Of a DNA stretch of 5,257 nt, positions 1 to 5,257 are shown piece after piece. Under the pieces are notes generated by a model. It had not been told where the DNA came from. It did no database searches and saw nothing but the letters and a program-made list of their open reading frames with translations. Each line of letters opens with the position of its first letter. The first letter of the stretch is position 1. A program made the position numbers and the translations under genes. Origin of the DNA: Marinagarivorans sp. UBA5868 (GTDB lineage Bacteria; Pseudomonadota; Gammaproteobacteria; Pseudomonadales; Cellvibrionaceae); contig DJFQ01000229.1 of the NCBI GenBank assembly GCA_002432095.1, positions 40,252 to 45,508 of the forward strand, given 5' to 3'.

Positions 1-624
1 GGTGGTTTCCGGGTTGCCGAACATGACACCGATTTTCATGCGGATCTGGTTAATGAAAATAACCAAGCAATTTGCGTTTTTGATATTGCCGGTAATTTTT
101 CTCAGAGCCTGGGACATCAAACGCGCTTGCAACCCCACATGGTGATCCCCCATATCGCCCTCGATTTCGGCTTTCGGGGTCAATGCTGCAACAGAGTCCA
201 CCACCAAAACATCAATAGCACCGGAGCGCACTAACATATCGGCCACTTCCAGTGCCTGTTCGCCAGTATCCGGTTGTGACACGATTAAATCGTCAACATT
301 TACCCCAAGCTTTTCAGCATAAATCGGATCCAATGCATGCTCGGCATCAACGAAAGCACACGTTCCACCATTGCGCTGAGCTTCCGCAATCACCTGCAAG
401 GTCAATGTGGTTTTACCAGAAGATTCAGGCCCGTATATTTCCACAATCCGGCCGCGTGGCAACCCGCCAACACCGAGGGCAACGTCCAGACCCAGCGACC
501 CTGTGGAAATAGAAGGAATTACCGTGCGCTCGGCATCCCCCATACGCATCACTGTTCCTTTGCCGAACTGACGCTCGATCTGGGCAAGCGCGGCCTGTAA
601 AGCTTTTTCTTTATTGGCATCCAT
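1..624 (-). CDS. recA: RecA recombinase, N-terminal 208 residues (3' end of the gene lies outside the window)
   Basis: RecA is the cytosolic ATP-dependent strand-exchange protein. Its filament on single-stranded DNA also triggers LexA self-cleavage, which starts the SOS response. The visible protein begins [20 protein letters not shown] and reads open to the window edge. It shows the N-terminal oligomerisation helix (about residues 1-30), Walker A GPESSGKT (65-72), the catalytic Glu of FVDAEH (E95), Walker B VLVVDS (139-144), loop L1 (about 155-165, EGDMGDHH), and the start of DNA-binding loop L2 ([18 protein letters not shown], 191-208). Numbering runs one behind E. coli RecA, which has about 353 residues, so roughly 140 C-terminal residues are missing because of the window boundary, not through damage. 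The ATG at 624-622 is chosen because AGAGG (633-637) sits 8 nt upstream and the N-terminus matches the family. Regulation is probably by LexA at 747-785. Identity is not in doubt. Confidence 0.99.
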   Translation of the reverse strand, partial: MDANKEKALQAALAQIERQFGKGTVMRMGDAERTVIPSISTGSLGLDVALGVGGLPRGRIVEIYGPESSGKTTLTLQVIAEAQRNGGTCAFVDAEHALDPIYAEKLGVNVDDLIVSQPDTGEQALEVADMLVRSGAIDVLVVDSVAALTPKAEIEGDMGDHHVGLQARLMSQALRKITGNIKNANCLVIFINQIRMKIGVMFGNPETT

Positions 625-632
625 CAATTAAC

Positions 633-637
633 CCTCT
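633..637 (-). promoter_or_regulatory. Ribosome binding site of recA
   Basis: Read on the minus strand, AGAGG within AAAGAGGGTTAATTG lies 8 nt before the ATG at 624. It is a good Shine-Dalgarno match at normal spacing and supports that start. Confidence 0.8.
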
Positions 638-731
638 TTAACCTGAAAATTTTTTGATCATAACAAACCGGAAAGACGACACCACCTCCAGATCTGCTGT
701 ATCGGCCGCACCTTAAGCGCCTGACTGTGCA

Positions 732-760
732 AGCATAAATCAGCAATACTGTATAAGCAA
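732..760 (-). promoter_or_regulatory. Candidate sigma-70 promoter of recA
   Basis: On the minus strand TTGCTT (760-755) and TATGCT (737-732) are separated by exactly 17 bp. The hexamers match consensus at 3/6 and 4/6 positions, so the call rests partly on position. The proximal LexA box (747-766) covers the -35 and half of the spacer, which is where a repressor should sit. Transcription would start near 725, leaving a leader of about 100 nt. A different -10 cannot be excluded, for example TATAAA inside the distal box. Confidence 0.45.
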
Positions 761-766
761 CCAGTT
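747..766 (-). promoter_or_regulatory. LexA (SOS) box, proximal, recA operator
   Basis: The plus strand carries CTGTATAAGCAACCAG at 749-764, flanked by TA and TT. The gammaproteobacterial LexA consensus is CTGT-N8-ACAG. Here only one core base differs (CCAG for ACAG), a substitution also found in known LexA sites such as one of the two E. coli lexA operators. The site is about 125 bp upstream of the recA ATG and overlaps the candidate -35 element. An SOS box is expected at recA in this clade, so sequence and context agree. Confidence 0.85.
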
Positions 767-785
767 ATTGTGTTTTTATACAGTA
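766..785 (-). promoter_or_regulatory. Second, distal LexA-like box overlapping the pncC stop codon
   Basis: The plus strand carries TTGTGTTTTTATACAG at 768-783, flanked by TA on both sides. It differs from CTGT-N8-ACAG by one core base (TTGT for CTGT). Its centre lies 19 bp from that of the proximal box, close to two helical turns, so two LexA dimers could bind nearly the same DNA face. Its strong half (TTATACAGTA, 776-785) is the exact reverse complement of the strong half of the proximal box (747-756). The last two codons and the stop codon of pncC lie inside it. It may be a weaker auxiliary site. Confidence 0.6.
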
Positions 786-1264
786 TTTGATTGCATGAGC
801 AGCCCTCGCAAGGCGACGAGCACGGCCTGTTTGCGGATGGACTCTCGGTCGCCGGTGAAATGAAGGCATTCGGTCAACACGCCGGCGGGACGATACCAAG
901 CAAACCATACTGTACCAACAGGTTTATCCGAGGAACCACCGCCCGGTCCGGCAATACCGCTGACCGCCACAGCAAAATCAGCTGATGCTGCATGAGCGGC
1001 GCCACTCACCATGGCGCTCACTACTTCACCGCTAACAGCCCCATAAGCTTTTAGCATCTCTGTCGGAACACCTAACAGACGATGCTTTGCGCCATTACTG
1101 TAGGTCACAAACCCGCAGTCGAACCACTGCGACGAGCCTGGTATAGCAGTTATTGCATGCGCGATACCGCCACCGGTGCAGGATTCGGCGGTAGTCACTT
1201 TGGCGCCTTGGGCGTACATGCGCTGCCCCAGTTGTGCAGCGAGCGAATAAGTTTCATCAATCAT
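776..1264 (-). CDS. pncC: Nicotinamide-nucleotide amidohydrolase (CinA C-terminal domain family)
   Basis: PncC deamidates nicotinamide mononucleotide to nicotinic acid mononucleotide plus ammonia, returning the product of NAD-consuming reactions such as bacterial DNA ligase to NAD synthesis. It acts in the cytosol. The protein of 162 residues is the stand-alone form, since the N-terminal domain of long CinA proteins is absent; E. coli PncC has about 165. Family motifs are TTAESCTGG (24-32, with the presumed catalytic Ser28), GFVTYSN (51-57), GAVS (75-78), [10 protein letters not shown] (101-110) and KPVGTVWFA (114-122). The ATG at 1264 is chosen because it places the N-terminus like that of E. 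coli PncC, but it lacks a clear Shine-Dalgarno sequence. In-frame TTG codons at 1273 and 1300 are alternatives. The gene precedes recA on the same strand with no terminator between them, so read-through into recA is possible. It is divergent from mutS. Confidence 0.93.
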   Translation of the reverse strand: MIDETYSLAAQLGQRMYAQGAKVTTAESCTGGGIAHAITAIPGSSQWFDCGFVTYSNGAKHRLLGVPTEMLKAYGAVSGEVVSAMVSGAAHAASADFAVAVSGIAGPGGGSSDKPVGTVWFAWYRPAGVLTECLHFTGDRESIRKQAVLVALRGLLMQSNTV

Positions 1265-1316
1265 GCCGGGCAAATTAAGACATGGACAGAGTCGGCGCAA
1301 GCACCACCGGTCGTTC

Positions 1317-1325
1317 TGCTACAAT
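1317..1325 (+). promoter_or_regulatory. Candidate extended -10 promoter element of mutS
   Basis: TG-C-TACAAT carries the extended -10 dinucleotide (1317-1318) and a 5/6 match to TATAAT (1320-1325). No good -35 hexamer lies 16-18 bp upstream, which is tolerated for extended -10 promoters. Transcription would start near 1332, leaving a short leader of about 24 nt before mutS. GC-rich sequence (GCGCAG) follows immediately. Confidence 0.5.
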
Positions 1326-1343
1326 GCGCAGCTTTTGCACGCC

Positions 1344-1349
1344 GAAGAG
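1344..1349 (+). promoter_or_regulatory. Ribosome binding site that decides the mutS start
   Basis: GAAGAG lies 6 nt before the ATG at 1356. It is a moderate Shine-Dalgarno match at good spacing. The farther upstream in-frame ATG at 1263 lacks one and would precede the candidate promoter. Confidence 0.6.
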
Positions 1350-1355
1350 TTCGAC

Positions 1356-4016
1356 ATGGCTGAAGATACCCTTCTTGATCAGCACACACCCATGATGCAG
1401 CAGTATCTGCGTATCAAAGCGCAACACCCGAATGAGCTGGTGTTTTATCGCATGGGCGACTTTTACGAACTATTTTTTGACGACGCCAGAACCGCTGCCC
1501 GGGTATTGGATGTCACCCTGACGGCGCGAGGCAAAACCGCTGGCGAACCTATTCCAATGGCCGGCGTGCCCTACCATGCCGCAGAGGCTTACTTGGCCAA
1601 ACTGGTTCGCCAGGGCATATCGGTGGCTATTTGCGAACAAATCGGCGATCCGGCCACCAGCAAAGGACCGGTGGACCGCAAGGTAGTGCGGGTTGTTACT
1701 CCCGGCACAGTCAGCGATGAAGCGCTGTTGGAGTCTGGCCGCGATAATTTATTGGTATCACTTGCCATCGTCGCAGAAGCTTTCGGCATTGCCACCCTGG
1801 ATATGGGCAGCGGCCGTTTTACGGTGCTGGAAGTACATTCAGAGCCCGCACTGCTGGCTGAGTTGGAACGTCTGCGGCCCGCTGAATTATTACTGCCCGA
1901 AACCTTCTCGCTACCCGGTGTTGCATCGGTGCGCAGCGTTCGCAAACGACCAGACTGGGAATTTGACTGTGATACGGGGCGTCGCCTGCTGACCAGTCAC
2001 TTTGGCACGAAAGATCTAGTCGGATTTGGATGTGATGATATGGAAGCCGGGATTGCTGCCGCCGCCGCCCTCTACAACTATGCAAAGGAAACCCAACGCA
2101 CTAGCCTCACCCATCTGTCTGCGCCAATTATCGAACATCTGGATGAAACCGTAGCGATGGATAGCGCCACACGTAAAAACCTGGAACTCGATGCCAATCT
2201 GCTCGGCCAAGAAGACAACACGCTCTACGCCGTTTTAAACACCACCACGACCGCCATGGGGAGTCGATTGCTGCGCCGCTGGTTGCATCGCCCATTGCGT
2301 AACCTGGAAAAATTGCACGCGCGACAAAATGCCATTGCCGCGTTGTTAGAGAATTACGCATTTGAAAGTTGTCGCAAGCTGTTAAAGCAAATCGGCGACA
2401 TGGAACGCATCCTCGGTCGCGTGGCGTTGCGCTCTGCTCGACCGAGGGACCTATCCCGCCTGGGTGCTTCTCTGGCGGTTTTACCGCAGCTTCAACCTCT
2501 TTTGTCACAAATTGATGTCCCTCATATAAAGAGTCTCGCCAAAGCGGTGAGCGACTATCCAGAACTGGTTCACCTCCTGCAAACCGCGCTGGTGGAGAAC
2601 CCTCCAGTGGTCATTCGTGAAGGCGGGGTAATCGCCGATGGTTACGATGCGGAGTTGGATGAACTGCGCAACCTAAGCAGTAACGCAGGCGAATTTCTCT
2701 TGCAGCTGGAGGCGCGCGAGCGGGAGCGTACCGGCATCCATACATTAAAAGTGGGCTACAATCGCATCCATGGTTATTTCATTGAAATCAGCCGTGGACA
2801 GGCGGACAACGCGCCCGCCGACTATCAGCGCCGTCAAACCCTGAAAAACGCCGAGCGCTTCATCACTCCAGAACTCAAGGTCTTTGAAGACAAAGCACTC
2901 TCCGCCAGAAGCCGTGCACTAGCTAGGGAGAAAGGCCTTTATGATGAGTTGGTGGAGCGCATTAATGAGGATCTTCGTGCATTGCAAGATACGGCGGATG
3001 CCGTCAGTGAACTCGACGTACTCACAACCCTGGCAGAGCGGGCAGACCAGTTAAATTACTGTCGTCCGGAGCTGGCTCACGAACCCGGCATCCATATTCA
3101 GGAAGGTCGCCATCCGGTGGTGGAGCGGGTTCTCGATGCGCCCTTTGTACCAAACAATCTGGAACTCGATGCCTCCCGACGAATGTTGATCATTACCGGT
3201 CCAAACATGGGCGGTAAATCCACCTACATGCGACAGACAGCGCTTATTGTGCTGCTAGCCCAAATCGGCAGCTTTGTTCCCGCCAGCCACTGCCGCATCG
3301 GACTCGTCGACCGAATTTTTACTCGTATCGGTTCTTCGGATGATTTGGCCGGCGGACGCTCGACATTTATGGTGGAAATGACGGAAACGGCGAACATTTT
3401 GAACAACGCAACCGCTTCAAGCCTTGTATTGATGGATGAAGTGGGCCGGGGAACGAGCACTTATGATGGCTTATCCCTCGCGTGGGCGTGTGCTGAGCAC
3501 TTGGCGCGGCAAGTGGCCGCGTTCACTTTGTTCGCGACCCACTATTTTGAGATAACGGCACTGCCTGAGGCGATTCCAGAGATGGCCAATGTCCATCTCG
3601 ATGCAACGGAACATCACGACAATATCGTGTTTCTGCACAATATCCGCCTGGGACCAGCGAGCAAAAGCTATGGCCTCCAAGTAGCGAAACTCGCGGGCAT
3701 TCCAGCTGTTGTGCTGGAATCTGCAAAGCAGCAACTGGCCAATCTGGAACGGTCTGGAAGTAAGTTAACCCGGCATCAAGCGGATTCCGACTTGCGTGTC
3801 GGCTCCGTCGTTAGCGAGCCGCAGAAGGTGGGTGAAATCCAAACCACTCTTCCCAAACATAACCGTTCAGCATCAGGGGCGCAGCAGGCAGATCTTTTTG
3901 CTCCGACCCGGCCCAGCGTCGTGGAGGAACAGCTGCGAAATCTGTCGTTGGATAATCTCACACCTTTATCCGCTTTGCAGACGCTTTACGACTTAAAAGA
4001 ATTACTGAAGAAGTAA
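1356..4016 (+). CDS. mutS: DNA mismatch repair protein MutS
   Basis: MutS recognises base mismatches and small loops as a dimer and, in its ATP-bound sliding-clamp state, recruits MutL. The start used here gives 886 residues (E. coli 853). Visible features are the mismatch-reading Phe-Tyr-Glu of GDFYELF (F36, E38), PMAGVPYHA and ICEQIGDPA in domain I, the lever and clamp core including [10 protein letters not shown], Walker [10 protein letters not shown] (615-623), ABC signature with Ser669 in [10 protein letters not shown], Walker B LVLMDE (D694, E695), and the ATHYFE histidine (H729). A dimer-stabilising helix-turn-helix follows ([15 protein letters not shown]). A long low-complexity linker carries the beta-clamp motif QADLF (844-848) and leads to a short C-terminal helical domain ending LKELLKK. 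The extra length over E. coli lies almost wholly in this linker. The catalytic motifs are intact, so the gene looks functional. A 31-residue upstream extension is rejected because it lacks homology and overlaps the promoter. Confidence 0.99.
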   Translation: MAEDTLLDQHTPMMQQYLRIKAQHPNELVFYRMGDFYELFFDDARTAARVLDVTLTARGKTAGEPIPMAGVPYHAAEAYLAKLVRQGISVAICEQIGDPATSKGPVDRKVVRVVTPGTVSDEALLESGRDNLLVSLAIVAEAFGIATLDMGSGRFTVLEVHSEPALLAELERLRPAELLLPETFSLPGVASVRSVRKRPDWEFDCDTGRRLLTSHFGTKDLVGFGCDDMEAGIAAAAALYNYAKETQRTSLTHLSAPIIEHLDETVAMDSATRKNLELDANLLGQEDNTLYAVLNTTTTAMGSRLLRRWLHRPLRNLEKLHARQNAIAALLENYAFESCRKLLKQIGDMERILGRVALRSARPRDLSRLGASLAVLPQLQPLLSQIDVPHIKSLAKAVSDYPELVHLLQTALVENPPVVIREGGVIADGYDAELDELRNLSSNAGEFLLQLEARERERTGIHTLKVGYNRIHGYFIEISRGQADNAPADYQRRQTLKNAERFITPELKVFEDKALSARSRALAREKGLYDELVERINEDLRALQDTADAVSELDVLTTLAERADQLNYCRPELAHEPGIHIQEGRHPVVERVLDAPFVPNNLELDASRRMLIITGPNMGGKSTYMRQTALIVLLAQIGSFVPASHCRIGLVDRIFTRIGSSDDLAGGRSTFMVEMTETANILNNATASSLVLMDEVGRGTSTYDGLSLAWACAEHLARQVAAFTLFATHYFEITALPEAIPEMANVHLDATEHHDNIVFLHNIRLGPASKSYGLQVAKLAGIPAVVLESAKQQLANLERSGSKLTRHQADSDLRVGSVVSEPQKVGEIQTTLPKHNRSASGAQQADLFAPTRPSVVEEQLRNLSLDNLTPLSALQTLYDLKELLKK

Positions 4017-4052
4017 ATCGGCACAACCGGATGGCCCAGGGGCTTCACAGGG

Positions 4053-4080
4053 TTTAAATTCCAATAACTCCTGTTAAAAT
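4053..4080 (+). promoter_or_regulatory. Candidate promoter of fdxA
   Basis: TG-T-TAAAAT (4072-4080) has an extended -10 and a 5/6 match to TATAAT. TTTAAA (4053-4058) is a 4/6 -35 candidate at 16-bp spacing. Transcription would begin near 4087, giving a leader of about 45 nt. A GC-rich stretch (GCCGCGCCGG) follows the -10. Together with the lack of a good terminator after mutS, this suggests fdxA has its own promoter but may also receive mutS read-through. Confidence 0.5.
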
Positions 4081-4117
4081 GCCGCGCCGGCTCAACCCGA
4101 CAGATCAGCCAAATCCA

Positions 4118-4124
4118 AGAGGTG
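4118..4124 (+). promoter_or_regulatory. Ribosome binding site of fdxA
   Basis: AGAGGTG lies 6 nt upstream of the ATG at 4131. It is a strong Shine-Dalgarno sequence at ideal spacing, consistent with good expression of a small abundant protein. Confidence 0.8.
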
Positions 4125-4130
4125 TAATAC

Positions 4131-4454
4131 ATGACATTCGTAGTGGGCGATAATTGCATTAACTGCAAACACACAGACTGTGTTGAAGTCTGCCCCGTAG
4201 ACTGCTTCTACGAAGGCCCTAACTTTCTCGTTATTCACCCTGACGAATGCATCGACTGCGCGCTGTGTGAGCCGGAATGCCCCGTTGACGCAATTTTTTC
4301 AGAAGATGAGCTCCCCGAGGGTCAGGACGTGTATCTCGACCTTAACGCAGAGCTCGCCGCGATTTGGCCCAATATCACGGAGAAAAAGGATGCCTTGCCC
4401 GAGGCTGAAAAATGGGATGGCGTGCCGGATAAATTGAAGCACCTTCAGAGATAA
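4131..4454 (+). CDS. fdxA: Seven-iron ferredoxin FdxA ([3Fe-4S] + [4Fe-4S])
   Basis: This 107-residue cytosolic low-potential electron carrier closely resembles Azotobacter vinelandii ferredoxin I, including the shared stretches [15 protein letters not shown] and WPNITEKKD. By analogy, C9, C17 and C50 hold the [3Fe-4S] cluster, and C21, C40, C43 and C46 hold the [4Fe-4S] cluster. C12 and C25 are the additional, non-liganding cysteines; in Azotobacter the latter lies beside the 4Fe cluster. The acidic C-terminal half (about 55-107) without cysteines is typical of the family and wraps the cluster domain. The physiological partner is not known from the sequence; in relatives, roles with ferredoxin-NADP reductase and oxidative stress control have been described. 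It lies 114 bp after mutS with its own likely promoter, and converges with rpoS. Confidence 0.98.
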   Translation: MTFVVGDNCINCKHTDCVEVCPVDCFYEGPNFLVIHPDECIDCALCEPECPVDAIFSEDELPEGQDVYLDLNAELAAIWPNITEKKDALPEAEKWDGVPDKLKHLQR

Positions 4455-4462
4455 ACAAACGA

Positions 4463-4504
4463 ATAAATAAAAACGCCCAGTGTTTTTGCAGGACACTGGG
4501 CGTT
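4463..4504 (-). terminator. Rho-independent terminator of rpoS, possibly also stopping fdxA
   Basis: A perfect 12-bp stem, AACGCCCAGTGT (4472-4483) with ACACTGGGCGTT (4493-4504), encloses a 9-nt loop. Read on the minus strand, the stem is followed by TTTTTATTTATT (4473-4462, the first T's belonging to the stem), an excellent U-tract, so it should end rpoS transcription. On the plus strand only TTATAC follows, so termination of fdxA is likely weaker. It lies 18 bp after fdxA and 81 bp after the rpoS stop. Confidence 0.9.
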
Positions 4505-4585
4505 ATACAGTCGATAAACGATAAAAAAACAATCAAGACGAATATTCAGATTTCCAACCTTCCTTGGTTGACCGCAATGGTTTCC

Positions 4586-5257
4586 TCAGGCTGCGCCAAA
4601 CAGCGCTTCGGCATTCAAACCTTGTTTTTCCAATATATCGCGCAGACGGCGTAGAGCTTCTACTTGAATCTGCCGTACTCGCTCACGAGTTAAACCAATT
4701 TCGCGACCAACCTCTTCTAATGTGCTGGACTCATGACCACGCAGACCAAATCGGCGCGCCACAACTTCCCGCTGCTTTTCACTGAGTTCGTCGAGCCAGC
4801 TATCGAGACTGGCACTGAGATCGCTGTCCTGCAGCAGTTCCACTGGATCGGAAACCTGCTGATCCGCCACCGTGTCCACAAGGGTTTTGTCCGACGCAGG
4901 ACCAACGGGTGTATCCATAGAAGTGACACGCTCGTTGAGGCTCAACATTTTTTCCACATCTTCCACCGGCTTTTCCAGCAGGCGGGCGATTTCTTCTGGG
5001 GAGGGTTCGTGATCCAATTTCTGCGAGAGCTCACGAGCTGCGCGCAGGTATACATTTAATTCTTTAACAACATGGATGGGCAAACGAATAGTGCGGGTTT
5101 GATTCATGATGGCACGTTCGATGGTCTGACGAATCCACCAAGTCGCATAGGTGGAAAAACGGAAGCCACGTTCTGGATCAAATTTTTCCACAGCGCGAAT
5201 CAGCCCGAGATTACCTTCTTCAATCAAATCCAGCAGAGCAAGCCCTCGGTTGACGTA
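4586..5257 (-). CDS. rpoS: RNA polymerase sigma factor RpoS, C-terminal 223 residues (5' end outside the window)
   Basis: RpoS (sigma-38) directs RNA polymerase to stationary-phase and general stress promoters. The frame is open to the window edge and begins [10 protein letters not shown], matching E. coli RpoS from about residue 109, so about 108 N-terminal residues (regions 1 and early 2) lie beyond the edge. Visible parts are the rest of region 2 ([20 protein letters not shown] and the aromatic -10 melting segment [14 protein letters not shown]), region 3 with IHVVKELNV, and region 4 with its DNA-binding helix-turn-helix ([20 protein letters not shown]). It ends EALFGAA, followed by TGA. 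K65, E66 and V69 of the fragment correspond to E. coli K173, E174 and V177, the RssB-binding turnover element, so adaptor-mediated proteolysis may be conserved. RpoD is excluded by the length and the RpoS-specific C-terminus. A TTG near 5227 is an internal Leu codon, not a start. Confidence 0.98.
   Translation of the reverse strand, partial: YVNRGLALLDLIEEGNLGLIRAVEKFDPERGFRFSTYATWWIRQTIERAIMNQTRTIRLPIHVVKELNVYLRAARELSQKLDHEPSPEEIARLLEKPVEDVEKMLSLNERVTSMDTPVGPASDKTLVDTVADQQVSDPVELLQDSDLSASLDSWLDELSEKQREVVARRFGLRGHESSTLEEVGREIGLTRERVRQIQVEALRRLRDILEKQGLNAEALFGAA

Larger units (their letters stand above)
747..785. repeat. Perfect 10-bp inverted repeat spanning the double LexA operator
   Basis: TACTGTATAA at 747-756 and its exact reverse complement TTATACAGTA at 776-785 are separated by 19 bp. 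Each arm is the better half of one LexA box, and the inner halves are degenerate (CCAGTT and TATTGT). The stem would be AT-rich with a 19-nt loop, so an RNA terminator is unlikely. An operator made of two facing half-strength boxes is the better reading. Confidence 0.7.

Noticed and set aside
1..624. recA as a truncated pseudogene
   Set aside because: The frame is open to the window edge and all visible motifs are intact. The missing C-terminus is due to the boundary only.
638..661. Mini-ORF (ATG plus 6 codons, TAA) in the recA leader, ending at the recA ribosome binding site
   Set aside because: No Shine-Dalgarno precedes it, and an 8-codon ORF in 150 bp is expected by chance. It could be revisited if conserved in relatives.
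1263..1355. 31-residue N-terminal extension of MutS from an upstream ATG
   Set aside because: The extension has no resemblance to MutS, lacks a ribosome binding site, contains the candidate -10 and overlaps the pncC start codon. The ATG at 1356 has an SD and gives the normal family N-terminus.
1589..3961. Several open frames of 60-126 codons antisense to or out of frame with mutS
   Set aside because: They show no recognisable motifs or ribosome binding sites and are explained by the codon pattern of mutS.
4032..4043. GCCC-AG-GGGC palindrome after mutS as a terminator
   Set aside because: A two-base loop cannot form a stable hairpin of this shape, and no T-tract follows.
4479..4510. LexA-like CTGT...CCAG on the minus strand at the terminator
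   Set aside because: The half-sites are spaced by 7 instead of 8 bases, and the CCAG comes from the terminator stem. No promoter lies there.
4555..4570. CAACC-TTCCTT-GGTTG inverted repeat between the terminator and the rpoS stop
   Set aside because: The stem is only 5 bp with no U-tract in either direction, so it is probably chance.
1..5257. A novel defence, mobile or biosynthetic system
   Set aside because: Every substantial open frame is accounted for by five well-known conserved genes, and no gap is large enough to hold another.

Overview
The window is a chromosomal housekeeping segment from a gammaproteobacterium. It carries five protein genes in the order recA(-) / pncC(-) / mutS(+) / fdxA(+) / rpoS(-), and recA and rpoS are cut by the window edges. 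From memory, this order matches the pseudomonad layout (recA, a CinA C-terminal-domain gene, mutS, fdxA, rpoS). The FdxA sequence closely resembles Azotobacter/Pseudomonas seven-iron ferredoxin, and RpoS and MutS align nearly residue for residue with known gammaproteobacterial proteins. A member of the Pseudomonadales/Cellvibrionales group (for example a Cellvibrio- or Teredinibacter-like bacterium) is my best guess. Base composition is moderate and looks uniform. I see no mobile element, tRNA, rRNA, CRISPR array or sign of recent transfer.

Left part (1-1264, minus strand): pncC, encoding a nicotinamide-mononucleotide amidase of the CinA C-terminal family, lies upstream of recA and in the same direction. 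The 151-bp gap holds a candidate recA promoter and two adjoining LexA (SOS) boxes. Their outer halves form a perfect 10-bp inverted repeat, and the distal box runs over the pncC stop codon. Middle part (1265-4016): a 91-bp divergent region carries a candidate extended -10 promoter for mutS, followed by a complete mutS for mismatch recognition. Right part (4017-5257): fdxA has its own likely promoter and a clear ribosome binding site. It converges on rpoS, and a 12-bp perfect hairpin terminator separates the two genes.

Functionally the segment groups recombination and SOS induction (RecA), mismatch repair (MutS), the general stress sigma factor (RpoS), an NAD-salvage enzyme (PncC) and a low-potential ferredoxin (FdxA). 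I found no evidence of a new biological system. The most interesting detail is the compound SOS operator at 747-785. No gene-free stretch exceeds 300 bases.
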